Source: Antedon mediterranea
Lineage: Eukaryota > Echinodermata > Crinoidea > Comatulida > Antedonidae
NCBI RefSeq assembly: GCF_964355755.1
Contig: NC_092673.1
Location: forward strand, 27,967,001 to 28,031,000
Length of the DNA: 64,000 nucleotides
Direction of reading: 5' to 3'
A model generated the notes under the pieces. It did no database searches. It was not told where the DNA came from and was given only the letters and a program-made list of their open reading frames with translations. This document shows positions 25,401 to 40,400 of this stretch, piece by piece. The position numbers and the translations under genes were made by a program. Every line of letters starts with the position of its first letter. Position 1 is the first letter of the stretch.

Positions 25401-28400
25401 CTGAGCAGTACGTCGACGTGCTCTAGGGACAGTGTCATCATCGTCCTCAAATAGGCGGAGTGGAGATGCTCTGGTTTTGGGGCCCCATTGTGTGCCTTCC
25501 ATCAAGAATGGAGCAAAATTTTCATCCAACGAAAGTGTATAAATAATGTTCTGCCGCCATGACTCAAATGAGTTTATTGTTTCAGTTTTGGTTAAGCTCC
25601 ACTGTTTAGGAGCTCTGTTAACGTTCGCCATCCTACCAGCTATATGTGCTGGCTGGTCGTACGCCTCTCTGCGTTAGTGCGATCTCGTAGATAATGGTAT
25701 GGATGGGCCTAGGCTAGGCCTAAGTTCAACAACTAATAACTCACTGGTTTTAAGCGGAAGGTCCGAATATCTTGGGCTGCCACCACGCCAATAAGGTTGA
25801 TGTTTATATGCCACAACTCTACAGATCACACATAGACCGATGTAATGCGAATAATGTATTTTAATAACAGTCAATAACTCAATACAACAACATGGAAATC
25901 AAAGCAACAACGCACGAACAACTCCAGCCCATGAGGGCGCACTGGCGTTAGATATATCTTGGCAAGGATTACAATTTTCTTATATTGTTTAAAACATGAT
26001 GATTAAAATGAATTATGTCTCTGTCTCTCTCCTGAAAACTCGCCTATTTCAATAGTTGTTTTTTTTGCGCTGTGAGACTCCGGTAAAGAGAGCTTCATAA
26101 ATGTTATTATTGATATTGTTATTATTATTATTATTTTTATTATTATTCTTATTATGTCTAATTTATTTAGGTTACACATCTTCAGAAGATCCAGGATTCT
26201 CTATTTCTTATAGTGAAGAGAAAGTAGGTTTGGTGGCTGTAAACCGTACTTACGCTACATGGAGCACAGACTTATCTTTTGGAGTGGCAGTTAATCAACA
26301 GATGCTGGATATTGTATTTAATTTTGATGAAAAATACAGAACCCAAACATCAGGATTGTTTGGTAAGGAAAACAGTTTAAACTATTAATTTAAATAATTG
26401 TTTTATCTTATGTTGATATAAAGTTTGCTGTACACCACATATATATAGTTCTGAAAGGAACGATCGTCTTTAGGAAACTGAGACTATAAGTGACCATAAA
26501 CAAAATCTTATTGTAATTCTTTGGGAGTGGAGTTGTAATTTTGTCCTTAGAAAAAAATCCTGACATGTGACGGGACTTAAACCCAGGACCCTTGGAGTGG
26601 TAGCCAAGCATCATAACCACCAAGTCACAACTCCACTCCTATGAGTATTAAGCGCCGACCAACGTTCATTCACATTCAGTATCAAGCAGTAAATACATTC
26701 ACAAGGCTTCATTGTAAAACACATTACTTACAAATTTATAATATTGTATGTGCACCACTTTTTTTAATTTTCAGGTGTTTGGAATGGTCTACTAAGTGAT
26801 GAAGTCTGTACACGCTATGGCAACGATTGTCTTAATGCAACCAACAGAAATTTGACAGAGTCAGAGATATTTGATTACGCCATAACTTGTAAGTTTACTG
26901 AACATTAATAATCTGTGATTCACAACAAAGTTTTTGTTGTCTTTCTTTTACTTTATATTGCCTGGATATAGTATACAAATATTAACTGTGCTGAGGGGCA
27001 TGGTTCAAAATATAGCCATTAGTGATCTGGAGACTAAAGGTAAAGGTATTTATATTTGTCCTCAAGCTTAACTGGAAACTGAGGAAATTCGGATTAGGCC
27101 CTCTACGAACCCACGGCAGCCAGCAGTGCAGCGCCTACCAGATCAGCACACCGGGAGACGATCCCCTACTCTTTTCGAATAGTGTACCAAGTTCTTTAAC
27201 GTGCACTGTTAAGTACACGGGACCAACGGCTTTACATCCCATCCGAAGGATGAGGCAATGAGAGTAAAGCATCTTGCCTAAGGATGCAATTAGTATGGTA
27301 CAGATAACCTCGAAACCATGCTTATCACATGCTAGTCCGATATTACCATTACACCATCACTCTCCAGTATATACAGCACCCGTTGCGATTTCTAGACGGG
27401 CCCAACGTTGCTTAACTTCGGTGATCTGACGAGAACCGGTGTTTCAACGCAGTATGGCGGTATATAATACCGAGACGAAACCGACATTTATCTGTTTAAC
27501 CTTTTTATTTAAAGTTAATGACTTTATAAATATTAAAAAGTTTAATGTTCATTTTTGTGTTGTCAATACATCATTAATTTAAAGTTAATAAATGTGAATT
27601 TTTTCCCAGGGAATATAACAGAAGACGAGTCCGCATTTGTTTATCCGGATGGACAAAGTTTTTCAGATTTCAACGATCCGGATTTTCAACCAGTGTTTTT
27701 AGATGTTTTACAATCTGACGCAGACCCCACCTTTCTGCAACAAGCAGAAGACACGTGTGAGGGCAATAAAGAATGTTTGTTTGATGCCTTAGCAACGAAC
27801 AGTCTTGAAATTGGTATGAGCACTAGAAATACTGAAGAAACCAATCTACAGGATCAAACCACATTAGGTATATATATATATATTGTTTTGTTTTGGGTGA
27901 CTTTTCGTTTTCAAAGTTTCAAACATTTAGAATATTTTACCATATATATAATATTTTTTTTTAAAGTTTGGAAAAAATGAATCCTAAACTTTGAAAATAT
28001 AAGAATAATAAATAAGAATAAAGAAGAATTTATTTACTATATGTACTTTGTTACTATTATTTATGTGAAGTCATTTCTAAACTTGAATTTAAATGTTTAT
28101 ATCTTTACCGTTACATATAAATCCCAAGGCAAATTACTGAAAAAATGACAATGCTGTGGGTATCAGTGGCGGGATGTCAAAGGAGATACAAAAAAAAAGT
28201 GAAAAGCTAAATCAAAACGATAAATAAAGCAAATAGATAAATCAAAACGATAAAGTAAAACAGCCAAAAAAAAGTTGGCAGAGCTTTCGGGCAACACTAG
28301 CCCTTCATCAGTCTGTTACATATATATATAAACAAACTTACCTTATGTAATATTTAAATAGTCAAAATAATGTTGATTGATAAATATATTTTGTTTGATG

Positions 28401-31400
28401 ATGATGATCATGAATAAAAGTGATATTGGTGCATATGTACAGTATAATGATGATTATGTATGATTTTTTTTATTCAGAAAATATACCACCAGTATTAAAT
28501 TCTGTCAACGACATGAGCAGTTATTCAGTTTTACAGAACAATTACCAGCTGTATGTATTATTAAACCGAACGGTGCGACTACAGGTTTCTGCAAGCGATG
28601 AAAATGATGATATTTTGACGTACTCAACACAAATGGAATACCCTGAAATTCAGATTGATAACTCAAGTAATATATATATATATATCTATCAATATTATAC
28701 TTATATATACTTTTATATACTTATGCTTATATATACTTCTATCTATAATATTAATATCATCAATAATTGTTAATTACTTATATATAGATAAAACAGTATA
28801 CTTAATCCAAAGCCAAATTATTGAAAAAAAATAACAATTCTGTGGGTATCAGTGGCTGGATGTCAATGGAGATACAAAAAAAAATAAGCACTGAAAAAAT
28901 GAAAATGCTGTGGGTATCAGTGGCTGGATCTCAATGGAGATACAAAAAAAAATAAGCACTGAAAAAATGACAATGCTGTGGGTATCAGTGGCTGGATCTC
29001 AATGGAGATACAAAATAAAATAAGTACTGACAAAAATGACAATGCTGTGGGTATCAGTGGCTGGATCTCAATGGAGATACAAAATAAAATAAGCACTGAA
29101 AAAATGACAATGCTGTGGGTATCAGTGGCTGGATCTCAATGGAGATACAAAATAAAATAAGCACTGAACAAAATTACAATGCTGTGGGTATCGGTGGCTG
29201 GATATCAATGGAGATACAAAAAAAAATAAGCACTGAAAAAATGACAATGCTGTGGGTATCAGTGGCTGGATCTCAATGGAGATACAAATAAAATAAGCAC
29301 TGAAAAAATGACAATGCTGTGGGTATCAGTGGCTGGATCTCAATGGAGATACAAATAAAATAAGCACTGAAAAAATGACAATGCTGTGGGTATCAGTGCC
29401 TGGATCTCAATGGAGATACAAAATAAAATAAGAACTGAAAAAAATGACGATGCTGTGGGTATCAGTGGCTGGATCTCAATGGAGATACAAATTAAAATAA
29501 GCACTGAAAAAATATTTACTAAAATATTTATTAATATCATCAGTAATTGTTAATTTTTTATGTACTAATATTTAGTACTCTGCTTTTATATCTAAAGCCC
29601 CTTTTACAGTATACTAGAATATTATTAGTGGAGGATCCAGGATTTTTAAATTGGTGGCCATTGCTTAAAACCTTGAGCTTAATATGATGGCTTTCTAACT
29701 TTTGAAATATAATAATTTACGAATTATTTACCTGACAAATTTTCAGACAACAGGTTTTTGGAAATTTGTCTTTTATAACTGAAATATTTTTTTTTTTTTT
29801 GCGTAAGGCCACAATGGAAATAAGTTGACCATTGGTTACTTTTTTGTGCTACCCTAAATTCATTCCTGTATTGTTTTTTAATGTTATTTTGTTTTGAATT
29901 CGAATAAAATTGAAATGAAATAAGTGAATAACTTGATCAAAACTTCAAAATATCCTATTCATGTTTGATTTTATACATATTTAGTTGTTAATGTTTTGAG
30001 GGATCAACACTTTTTATTTAAATTTATAATCTATTTGTTGTTGTTTAACCAGCTGGATTGTTTACCTGGACACCAACTACTGTTGATAATGTAAACATCA
30101 CGATTGAAGTCAGTGATGGCGCACAAAGCGTTACCATCACAATGGAAGTGTACCTGTGTGGCTGCGTTAACGGCGGACAATGTGATTTTACCAATCTAGT
30201 CGAGGGATCCGATATCAATAATGACAAGTTTGCGGTATGATATATTATATTTTGGCATATTACAAAAGAACATTGATACACTTCTGTTCTATATATATTC
30301 AATAATCATTGTAATCTTTATTGTAACATTCGAAAAGTATAAAAATGTGATACATTTAATTAACTTTTTTAAGATCCAACTGAAGATTTTTCTTTGAAGA
30401 TTTGACAGTCTCCTCTTTCCTTCAGTTTATGTACAGTGCATGGAGAGCCTGCATATAAAGATTATTATATTTTCATAACACGTCACCTAATTATATTCCT
30501 GTAATTTGATTAGTTAATTAATCACACTTTGAAAAGTTATTGTTTTTTAATATTATTGTATATATTTTTATGTTACTTATGTTAAGACGAAATGAAATGA
30601 ATATCTCATTTTATGAAAGATTGAGTGCTCTATTTAACTCTGCTTCGCCTCGTTAAATATAATAATTTTTCAACTCATGAAATATTCTCACAATCCAACT
30701 TGTAAACATTCATTATTTGTAAATGTATACATCACTCTTCTACTGATGAATTTGAGCTTCCAGTTATTTCATTATCATATTTATATATATATATGTTTTG
30801 TTTGCTTTTGTCTGTTTTGTTTTGGCGTCCCTGACACAAGAATTTGCTTTGTTGGTGACGCCACCATTTGGAAATAAATGTTAATTTTGATTGATTGATG
30901 CAGGTTGTGCAATGTATCTGTTCAGCTGCGTGGACAGGATTTGATTGTTCTATTGATTACGACGCATGTATGGATGAACCATGCCACCCTGGGGTCATTT
31001 GCCAGGACAACCTTGCTCCAGAAGTAAATGCAACATGTGCAGACTGCCCCAGCGGATTGCAGGGAGATGGCTTTAAGTGTTTCGGTATGTGTATATTTTT
31101 ATATATAATATTTTAAAATATATATATATATATATTATTTTTTATATAAAATTGAAATAATGAAATATAGTTCATGCTGTTTTAGAAACTAAATATGTAC
31201 ACTGTGTCATGAGGAGTACCTCCCTCTATATAGATATTTCACTTTGACTACAAGATTTATCTCCCAATATTTTTACACTCAAATCAATCTTTATTTGTTC
31301 CATATATAAAAATGTGTACATGGAAAAATTGTTTTCCTCGACAGAAATATGGTACATCAAACAAAAAATCATACATTTACATTTTTGTAAATTACTATTT

Positions 31401-34400
31401 ACAAAAAAAGATTAATTAAAACATACATAAGGTACAATTGTTATTGGCTACCAATGTTGCCAACTGTACAGTGGAGTTGTGTGGCTTGGTGGTTATGATG
31501 CTTGGCTACCAATGTTGCCAACTGTACAGTGGAGTTGTGTGGCTTGGTGATTATGATGCTTGGTTACCAATGTTGCCAACTGTACAGTGGAGTTGTGTGG
31601 CTTGGTGATTATGATGCTTGGCTACCAATGTTGCCAACTGTACAGTGGAGTTGTGTGGCTTGGTGGTTATGATGCTTGGCTACCAATGTTGCCAACTGTA
31701 CAGTGGAGTTGTGTGGCTTGGTGGTTATGATGCTTGGCTACCAATGTTGCCAACTGTACAGTGGAGTTGTGTGGCTTGGTGGTTATGATGCTTGGTTACC
31801 AATGTTGCCAACTGTACAGTGGAGTTGTGTGGCTTGGTGGTTATGATGCTTGGCTACCAATGTTGCCAACTGTACAGTGGAGTTGTGTGGCTTGGTGATG
31901 CTTGGCTACCAATCCAAAGGTCCTTTCATATGTCAGGATTTTTTTTCTAATCACAATTTACAACTCCACTCTCAAAGACTTGTAATAAGACTTTCTTCAG
32001 AAGGATTGTGAATGAATTCGCTTATGGTTATCCTTGGCAATTTGCCTAAATATATAAAACAAAACAACAACAAAATATTTTAATTAAACATGTTTTTATA
32101 TAGATTTTGATGAATGCGCAGCTGGTCAAGACCAGGTAGAGGGCGTCAATTTCTGCGAACATCCAGAACTTTGTGTAAACACTCTTCAAAGTTATACATG
32201 TAACTGCAGATCTGGGTTTGAACTGCATCCAAATCTAAAGGATTGTTTAGGTATCCACTTTGATCTTATTTATAACATTTATTTACAGCGCACTTACTGT
32301 AGTAAGTATTAATGAAGACCTCTCCTGAAAGCTATCATTTCTATACTCTAGATAAAGAATGAGAATCCGTATGATTTTTATAACCAATTCATGTATTGTT
32401 TAATAAGTGAAATAATGAGTTGGTACCATATATTCTATTTTGCTTGCGGGAAAATAACACATGTTTATTATTTTTAATATTAATTTAGATTTTTAATAGA
32501 GACCCTTGATAGTTTGATATATTTTAGAAAATATTACAGCACTCTCTATAATATAGTTTGGACATGATGTCATGAAATCTCCCAATATTTTCCATGTTTT
32601 CCAAGTTGGAAGGTCCGTTAATGTCATGTAGATGTGCTATATATGTTTATGTGTTAGAGAAAACATACTCATTTTGTTATATTATATATATTTTATTTTT
32701 TGTTTTGAGAAGTTTATAGACTCCTCAACTTTATATACTGTACGTTATTAGTAAATTGAAATAAAAAATGAATGAATGTTTTACATACTTATACTTGGCC
32801 ATTTGACAGCAATAATTGTCTTTCTTTCTGCAGACATAGACGAATGTGATAGACATACAGATAACTGTGATTCTAATGCCATGTGTGAGAATTTCGTTGG
32901 AGGCTTTAATTGTTCATGTAATGTTGGCTACAGTGGGGATGGTATATCTTGTGAAGGTATGACATTATATACATCTAAAATACTGAAGCCATTACAGTAA
33001 TATCACCAAACATCAGAAAATGTTTAAAAAATGTATTTATTTTAACGGAAGGAGTTCCTATTAATTAGTAAGGTTATTAATCCAATAAATAAAAAGTTAA
33101 TAGATTAGATATATAACTGTTTTGGGGGTTTTTTTTCTGTTGACCAGAATCATAGAAATGTTAAGCAACTTCTTTAGCTAAACAGTTCTTTCAAGTTTGC
33201 AATAATGTGAACATTGAATTTGGTGACGTCAGTGTTCAATTGAGAATGTGGAGGTAGTTCAATATCCACAACTTATAGATTGAGTCCAGACTTACAAAAG
33301 AATCAGTTGTAGGTCCCAAAAAAGTTTGGATTAATGCTAGATGATTTTAATCCATTATTTCATCATTGGTTGTATGCATGAAAGAGTGAAATTACACTGA
33401 AATTTCACTTTTCCCTGGTAGTATGTCATTGGTTGTTAAAGTGCGTCAAAAATTTTATGTACATAAAATGTATTTTTGTATACAGATGTAAATGAATGCC
33501 AAACTGGAAGTTTTCCTTGTGACCTCAATGCAGATTGTAACAACGTTGTAGGTTCATTTTCTTGTGCTTGTCAAGATGGATTCTTAGGCAATGGAATGTC
33601 TTGTGACGGTAATTGTTTTTTTTGTACTTTGAGTTGGGTCCTGGTTCAAGTCCTGTCGTATTTCAGTGACAAAATACAATTCCACTCCCAAAGACTTGTA
33701 TTAAGACTTTTTTATGTAGAGCATTTTGTGTATATGTTTTTCTTGTGAACAGGATTGCCATGACGAGGCAAAGATATTTTAAATATAATTATTAAATATA
33801 CTGTAAAATATGACTTTTCTGCTCGGGAATTGCGGTGAGTGGTGAAAATTGAAAATTTCAGACGAAGCAATTGGGCCTAGTCTGCCTCATGCTTGCTACG
33901 GCAAATATTTTATATAAAATATATTTTAAGAATGATAAACAAAGATATAATATAAATGATGTATTCATTTATAGATATTAATGAGTGTCTCCAAGGTTTG
34001 AGTAACTGCGACGAGAATGCAGATTGCGTCAATGTCGTCGGTTCGTTCATGTGCACATGTCAACAAGGTTATCAAGGCAATGGCACACATTGTTTTGATG
34101 TGAATGAATGTGTCAATGGCGACCAACAATGTAGCTCAAGGGGCTTCTGTACCAACGTGGAAGGTAGCTACACATGTCAATGCAACTCAGGGGCTGAAGG
34201 AGATGGATTTACTTGTGTGGGTAAGTCAGGAAGTTATGTAGTCGGTAAAATTATTTCCACTGAAACGTGGAAGGTACTGTAGCACACGTGTCAATTCAAC
34301 TCAGGGGCTGAAGGAGATGGATTTACTTGTGTGGGTAAGTCAGGAAGTTATGTAGTTGGTAAAATTATTTCCACTGAAACGTAGAAGGTACTGTAGCACA

Positions 34401-37400
34401 TGTTTCAATTCAACTCAGGGGCTGAAGGAGATGGATTTACTTGTGTGGGTAAGTCAGGAAGTTATGTAGTCGGTAAAATTATTTCCACTGAAACGTGGAA
34501 GGTAGCACACGTGTCAATTCAACTCAGGGCTGAAGGAGATAGATTTACTTGTGTAGGTAAGTCAGGAAATTATTTAGTTGGTAAAATTATTTCCACTGAC
34601 ACGTGAAAGGTACTGTAGCACATGTGTCAATTCAACTCAGGAGATGAAGGAGATGGATTTACTTGTGTGGGTAAGTCAGGAAATTATTTAGGAGCAACAT
34701 TGAATCATGGAAGGTACTGTACACGTGTCAATGCAACTCGGGATCAAAAGGAGTTTCAAAAGTCAGTAACGATATACCATCACCTGTGATTGTTCAAATT
34801 CCTTTTGTTGCGTTTTCTTCCTTGAGTTAAGTTCTAGTGAGAACCAAGACACTAAATTTTCATCATAAGAAATAGAGTAAATTATTTCCCCACGAAATGA
34901 TGTCATTGTTTTTTCTCACTTTCTAGATATTGATGAATGTACAGTTGATATGAATATCTGTTCCGATATCGAGGAGTGTATTAATACCGACCCTGATTAT
35001 TTCTGTCGGTGTATTCCTGGTTATGCAAGAGCGAATGAAACTGCCGTATGTACAAGTAAGTTTCATATAAGCGAAAGCTTTTTATTTGGTCTCTTTGTCA
35101 AATGAGCAATGTAATTATTACTATTATTTTACATTTTGACAAAGAGATGTGTATTGTACCTTTTACCTTAATGTTTGTATTGTAATTGACTTGTCTCAAA
35201 TATTCCTTATATACTTATAAGGAATATAAACTTATTGCTATAGTTTATAAAATATACACAAGCTAGCAATAATATGATCTTTATTGTTTGATATTCAAAC
35301 ATGGAGTAGAGTACTCCATGATTCAACATACAAGTGAATCTAACTTAACTAAAAGTATTCTTAACTACTGGTATATATTGATTGTGTTTATATACAGGAT
35401 ACTGTGGTTATCACACAGGGTGCTAATTGCATACATGTGATATGAGTACAGATGATACTTAATAAATATCACATCTGTTTACAGTAGTGTCATTTCACTT
35501 ACGTTACAATACCATGCTTATTGCATTAAATAAATGTGTTTTTTTTTGTTTTTTCAAGATGTCGACGAATGTGTTCCAGTGAATGGGGTTGCCCCTTGTT
35601 CAAGTAGTGGTACTTGTAATGATATCATAGGATCCTATGAATGCGAATGTAATAGTGGTTACATGGGCGATGGTGTTACTTGTGTCGGTAAGGCTGGAAT
35701 TATGTATAATTAACGAAAATCAAGATTAATTATACAGTAGTATTTATTTGTAGAGAGCCTCATTTATTCTTGTTACAACATTAGGTATTAATACTGCCAC
35801 ATTGATTATTGTTCTCGTGTACAGTTTATTAAAATATACATCTCACTCCTCTAAAGTACAAAACTTTACTGATAAATGATTAAAACATTTATTGATTATA
35901 GATTTCCTTTTTGTATTCACTTTTATATGAGAATTACGTTTCTATTAGTCTTAGTATGATTGGGGAATTGATGAAATGACAAATCTAATAATTACTTTCC
36001 AGATATTGATGAATGCAGTTTGGAAACAGATGGCTGTAGTCAAACCTGTGCCAATACCGCTGGATCGTTTACCTGTGGTTGCAACACTGGTTTTGAACTT
36101 CAGAATGACACGGTATCTTGTAATCGTAAGTTTTAAAGCGTTTTTATTAACTGTTATTGTACACACAGTTTATCTTAAAACTAAGTTGTACCACTTAACC
36201 GCAGGCCCATTTTTTTAAAAATAAAATACAAAATAACTTTATTGTCCAAAAGATGAATATTTTTATAACACTTTACATACTATTTGCATTGACTAATGGG
36301 ATGAATACATCTATTTGTTAAAGATCTATTGTCGTGAAAAATAATTTTTACTATTTTTGTTGTTGAATATGCCATTTTAATGTCACATAATATAATTTGT
36401 TTGCAAAATAACTTTATTGTCCAAAAGATGAAAATGACATTTCTTATGACTGGCAAACACTAAAAATGATATTATATATTGTATTATAATCTCTCATTTG
36501 CGCATTTAATTCTAATACTCAATAACGGGACATTGAATTGGATGTTATTTCCACATGTATTTGTAATTTCAGCTCTAGCAGGAATGGAATGCACAAATAA
36601 CCCCTGTGATGCCTTCTCTCAGTGTATACTAGACAATTCTGGCAACCCGACTTGTACCTGCAACAATGGTTATGTTGCGGCAAGTGCAACCACTTGCCAA
36701 AGTATGTATTTTCAAGGATTTTACTTAAACCAACAACAAGATTACTTTTCATTGTATTCAACCAAAAATATATTACAGTTCATAAAGTATTTAACATTGA
36801 TACAATTTTGTCTTAAGCCTATTCACCTCAGACAGACTTTCTTCATCAGTGCTTCTATAAATGGAGCATGAATGCTATTTTTATTTCATGGTCATTCAAG
36901 AAATTATCTCTCGCACATCCTCACTAGACTAAAGCTCTGTCTGCACTATCAAACTATTTTGACAAACAAGTGTGATATTCCCAATTATGGTAGTGATATG
37001 ACATCATTATATAGGCACATCACATTATTTTGTCACATAAAGTTTGATAGTGTAGACAGAGCTTTATATTCTTTTTAATAGCACAGATTTACTCCCTTTA
37101 ATTCTAATACCTTTTTATTTTAGATATCGATGAATGTGCTAGTAGTAATACTAACCAATGTGAAACCAATTGCATTGATAATGAAGGAAGCTTTGAGTGT
37201 TCTTGTAACGATGGCTATGAGTTGTCCACTGACGAACGAACATGTCAAGGCAAGTGCTTTACTTGTTTCTATATTGTAAATAAGTCAGCGGTGTATGGCC
37301 ACTCTTGTGTTTCCATAACAAAGCTTAAGGTTTTTTACTTATTTGATCTCCTTTCACACTTCTCTGATTAGCAAGTACAAGTACTGTATCTTATTTTTAA

Positions 37401-40400
37401 TTAATTTGATTACCATATTTATTATTTCTTTAATACCTGCTTACTAAATTTGTAATATTTGTATTTGAAGTGTGAACAATTAGAATAAAAGAAAGAAATT
37501 ATTCCACTGGTAGGATTTTAAACTCAAGGCAGCACTAAACCAGTGACTGAAATGGACCAGAACAACCCTTAGTCTTTCCGAAATTTACACTGGGTTCTTT
37601 TACGTGCACATGAGCAAGATGTGTACACTGAACCTCCAGTTTTAAGTCCTAATCTGAGATTTATCTTGCTTTCCCATGACTATCATTGATCAGTGCCATG
37701 AGCCTGTGACGATATTATTACTTGGTTTGCAGTGACCCAGTCTCAATTGCTTTGCTTTCAAATGCATTTAATTTGTTTTGTATTGTTTATATTTAGACAC
37801 TAATGAGTGCCTGAATAGCACTATTTGTGTGGCAAATGCTGAGTGTATTAATATGCCTGGGACTTTCATGTGCTCATGCCTGGATGGGTTTGCTGGAGAA
37901 ATGTGTGACGGTAAGAAATACAAGTCGCCCTGCATTTTGCACTATATATATTAAATTAAATTATCATTTTTAGGTTTATTAAATTCTAAAATTATTGAAG
38001 TTTTTCATTTCATTTTGTTTGTTTATTCGTCCAGCATAATATCAATACAGTATACATTATACAAATTTAATGAATTTAAATTTATAATATTTTGATCTGA
38101 GGTCTTACACTTACAAATCTTCCTGATATCAGCCTGAGACCTAAATTCCATAATATTTTTATAGCACTTTACATACTATTTTCATTGAATAATGGGATGA
38201 ATACATCTATTTGTTAAAGATCTATTTTCCTGAAAAATAATTTAACTATTTTTGTTGTTGAATATGCCATTTTAATGTCACATAATACAGTAGTTATTTC
38301 ACTTGACCAATAATTGGATCTAAACAAAATTTATTTTCCTGAAAAAACTGTAATTTCAAGCAAAATTTTTGGGGGAATTTAACCATTTATTATGTTATTT
38401 TTCTACAAAGTGTTTAAAAACAAAATAACCTTTTCAAAGTCTGGTTATATTAATCTTCATTTTTTATGTTTTTGGGGGACAATACATTTTTAAGTTAATT
38501 CAGTAAATAATAAAAATGTTTGTATCATTGTATTTTATATGCGTACTCTTTTTCAGATATTAACGAATGCAATTCTGAAGAACTGTATAACTGTACTGAG
38601 AATGCGGTGTGTATAAATCAAGAGGGCAGCTACAGGTGTGCTTGTGGAACAGGATTCTCGAGAAACGACGAAAATATTTGTATTGGTAAGGAATTTGAAT
38701 CATACAAACTTGTGAACACAGGTCCTCAACGTGTATGTAATCATTTCTTATAAAGATAAAATGAGAAAAGCTATGGTTATACCCGGTACATATAGAAAAT
38801 TATTTTTATCTCAGTTGATGTGCCATTAAAACAGAAGGAATTAGGTAAAATGTACTGATTTATCAACATTATATTTCATTACCCAGGGTAGCCCAAAAAA
38901 TTAAAACTGGTTTTTTAATTAGGGCACTGCATATAACGTTTTATTAATTACAAACACAGCAACACTGATAAATAATAATAAATACATTTTATCTCTGTGA
39001 TGTCATTGCTTATGTATAATAATAATTGCATTTAATTTATTCATAGATAATAATGAGTGTTTATCAATTGATTCATGTAATTTGCTCGCAACGTGTAATA
39101 ATACTGTGGGATCATTTGAGTGTCAATGTATAACTGGTTACACCGGTGACGGCAAAACAAATTGTACAAGTAAGTTACCTTTACTCAAGACAAATTAGAT
39201 TCCCACAAGATTATGTAAGATATGTTATAATTCTGTTTATTTTCTATGCTTAAGCTCTGTCTACACTATCAAACCAGTTTGACAACAAAAATGTGATGTT
39301 CCCAAATATGGTAGTGGTATGCCCAAATATGGTAGTGATATGACATCATCATGTCCATATATGATTACAATTTTTTGTCACATAAAGTTATATTTGATTT
39401 TGTATTATATTTGATTTGTTTCTTCAATATTCAATAAACAAATATTCATAAAATGTTCTCCACACATATATTAAAAATACATAAAAAAAACAATTATATA
39501 AATACTTGTGATAATAACCAATAAAAAACATAGTATGTGTGGAAGGAACCTACTGTATATAAGTTTAAAAAACTTTACACCTAGTCTCCCACTAAAAAAT
39601 AATAACAAAGTTGGGATAAAAAGGTTGATAGTGTAGACAGAGCTTTACATCTTTACCTGCTACACCTTACCACACTATGATTTATATTCATCTCTTTAAA
39701 ATACTTGCCCATTAGATGAGAGGTACATCAGACATTAAAGCTACCAAGAAATGTTTTTATTGTACTGTAGAACAAGATTTTTTTAAATTGCATTATGATC
39801 TGCAAAGTAAAGAGTCAAATTTGTGAGATTCAGAGGAGGACCCTTCAGGACCTATGACCTTTTGGGGATTTAGAGGCTATCCTCGCTACCACACCAAATG
39901 ATTGCATTTTTGTTTCCTTTTTATCTGTATTTGTATGGTATCGAAATAAATCAAATCAAATTCCTAATTGAAGAGAACCGATTAATATGAAATATAAACA
40001 TGATTCTTATATGATTATTTCTTGCACAAGTGACAACTGTAAATTAAATGTTTTGACTTGTTGTCTTCAGATATCAATGAATGTTTGAATAGCCCTTGTA
40101 ATGTAAATGCTGAATGTCAAGACACAGATGGATCATACCTATGCACATGTAACAATGGTTACCGTGGTGATGGATTTATAAATTGTGCAAACATAGATGA
40201 ATGTTTTGAACAATTTGACGATTGTCATGAGTTGGCCACCTGTACAGATAACAATGGATCTTACACATGTGAATGTAATATGGGTTTTGAAGACTCCTCT
40301 TCACAGCCTGGATTTAATTGTACTGGTAAGTAACTAAATAATAAAACGATACAAGATCAACTAAAATGACTTCATATTTATTCACTACAAGCTTGTTTCG

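Larger units (their letters stand above)
20613..25947 (-). mobile_element. LTR retrotransposon inserted antisense in the VWD intron
   Basis: It is bounded by two identical 162-bp LTRs (20613-20774 and 25786-25947) with CGCCA...TGGCG ends. The element reads on the minus strand. Just inside the 5' LTR (right side) lies a primer-binding-site-like TGGTGGCAGCCCAAG (complement of 25771-25785). Just inside the 3' LTR a purine tract (complement of about 20778-20812) serves as PPT. TTA flanks both outer edges as a possible short target duplication. The order gag-protease-RT-RNase H-integrase is that of Ty3/Gypsy and BEL/Pao elements; RT tail motifs favour a Gypsy-like assignment. Identical LTRs mean a recent insertion, yet the integrase is damaged. 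Confidence 0.9.

Noticed and set aside
27362-27480. Functional 5S rRNA gene
   Set aside because: Only part of 5S is present, it is diverged, and it runs into a SINE core instead of a terminator.
31440-31915. Array of tRNA genes or a CRISPR-like array
   Set aside because: The units contain only the A-box half and cannot form a cloverleaf; there are no spacers, and the context is an animal intron.
34265-34740. Additional EGF exons
   Set aside because: The copies of the exon 26 end are frameshifted, lack acceptors and lack the N-terminal half of the module.
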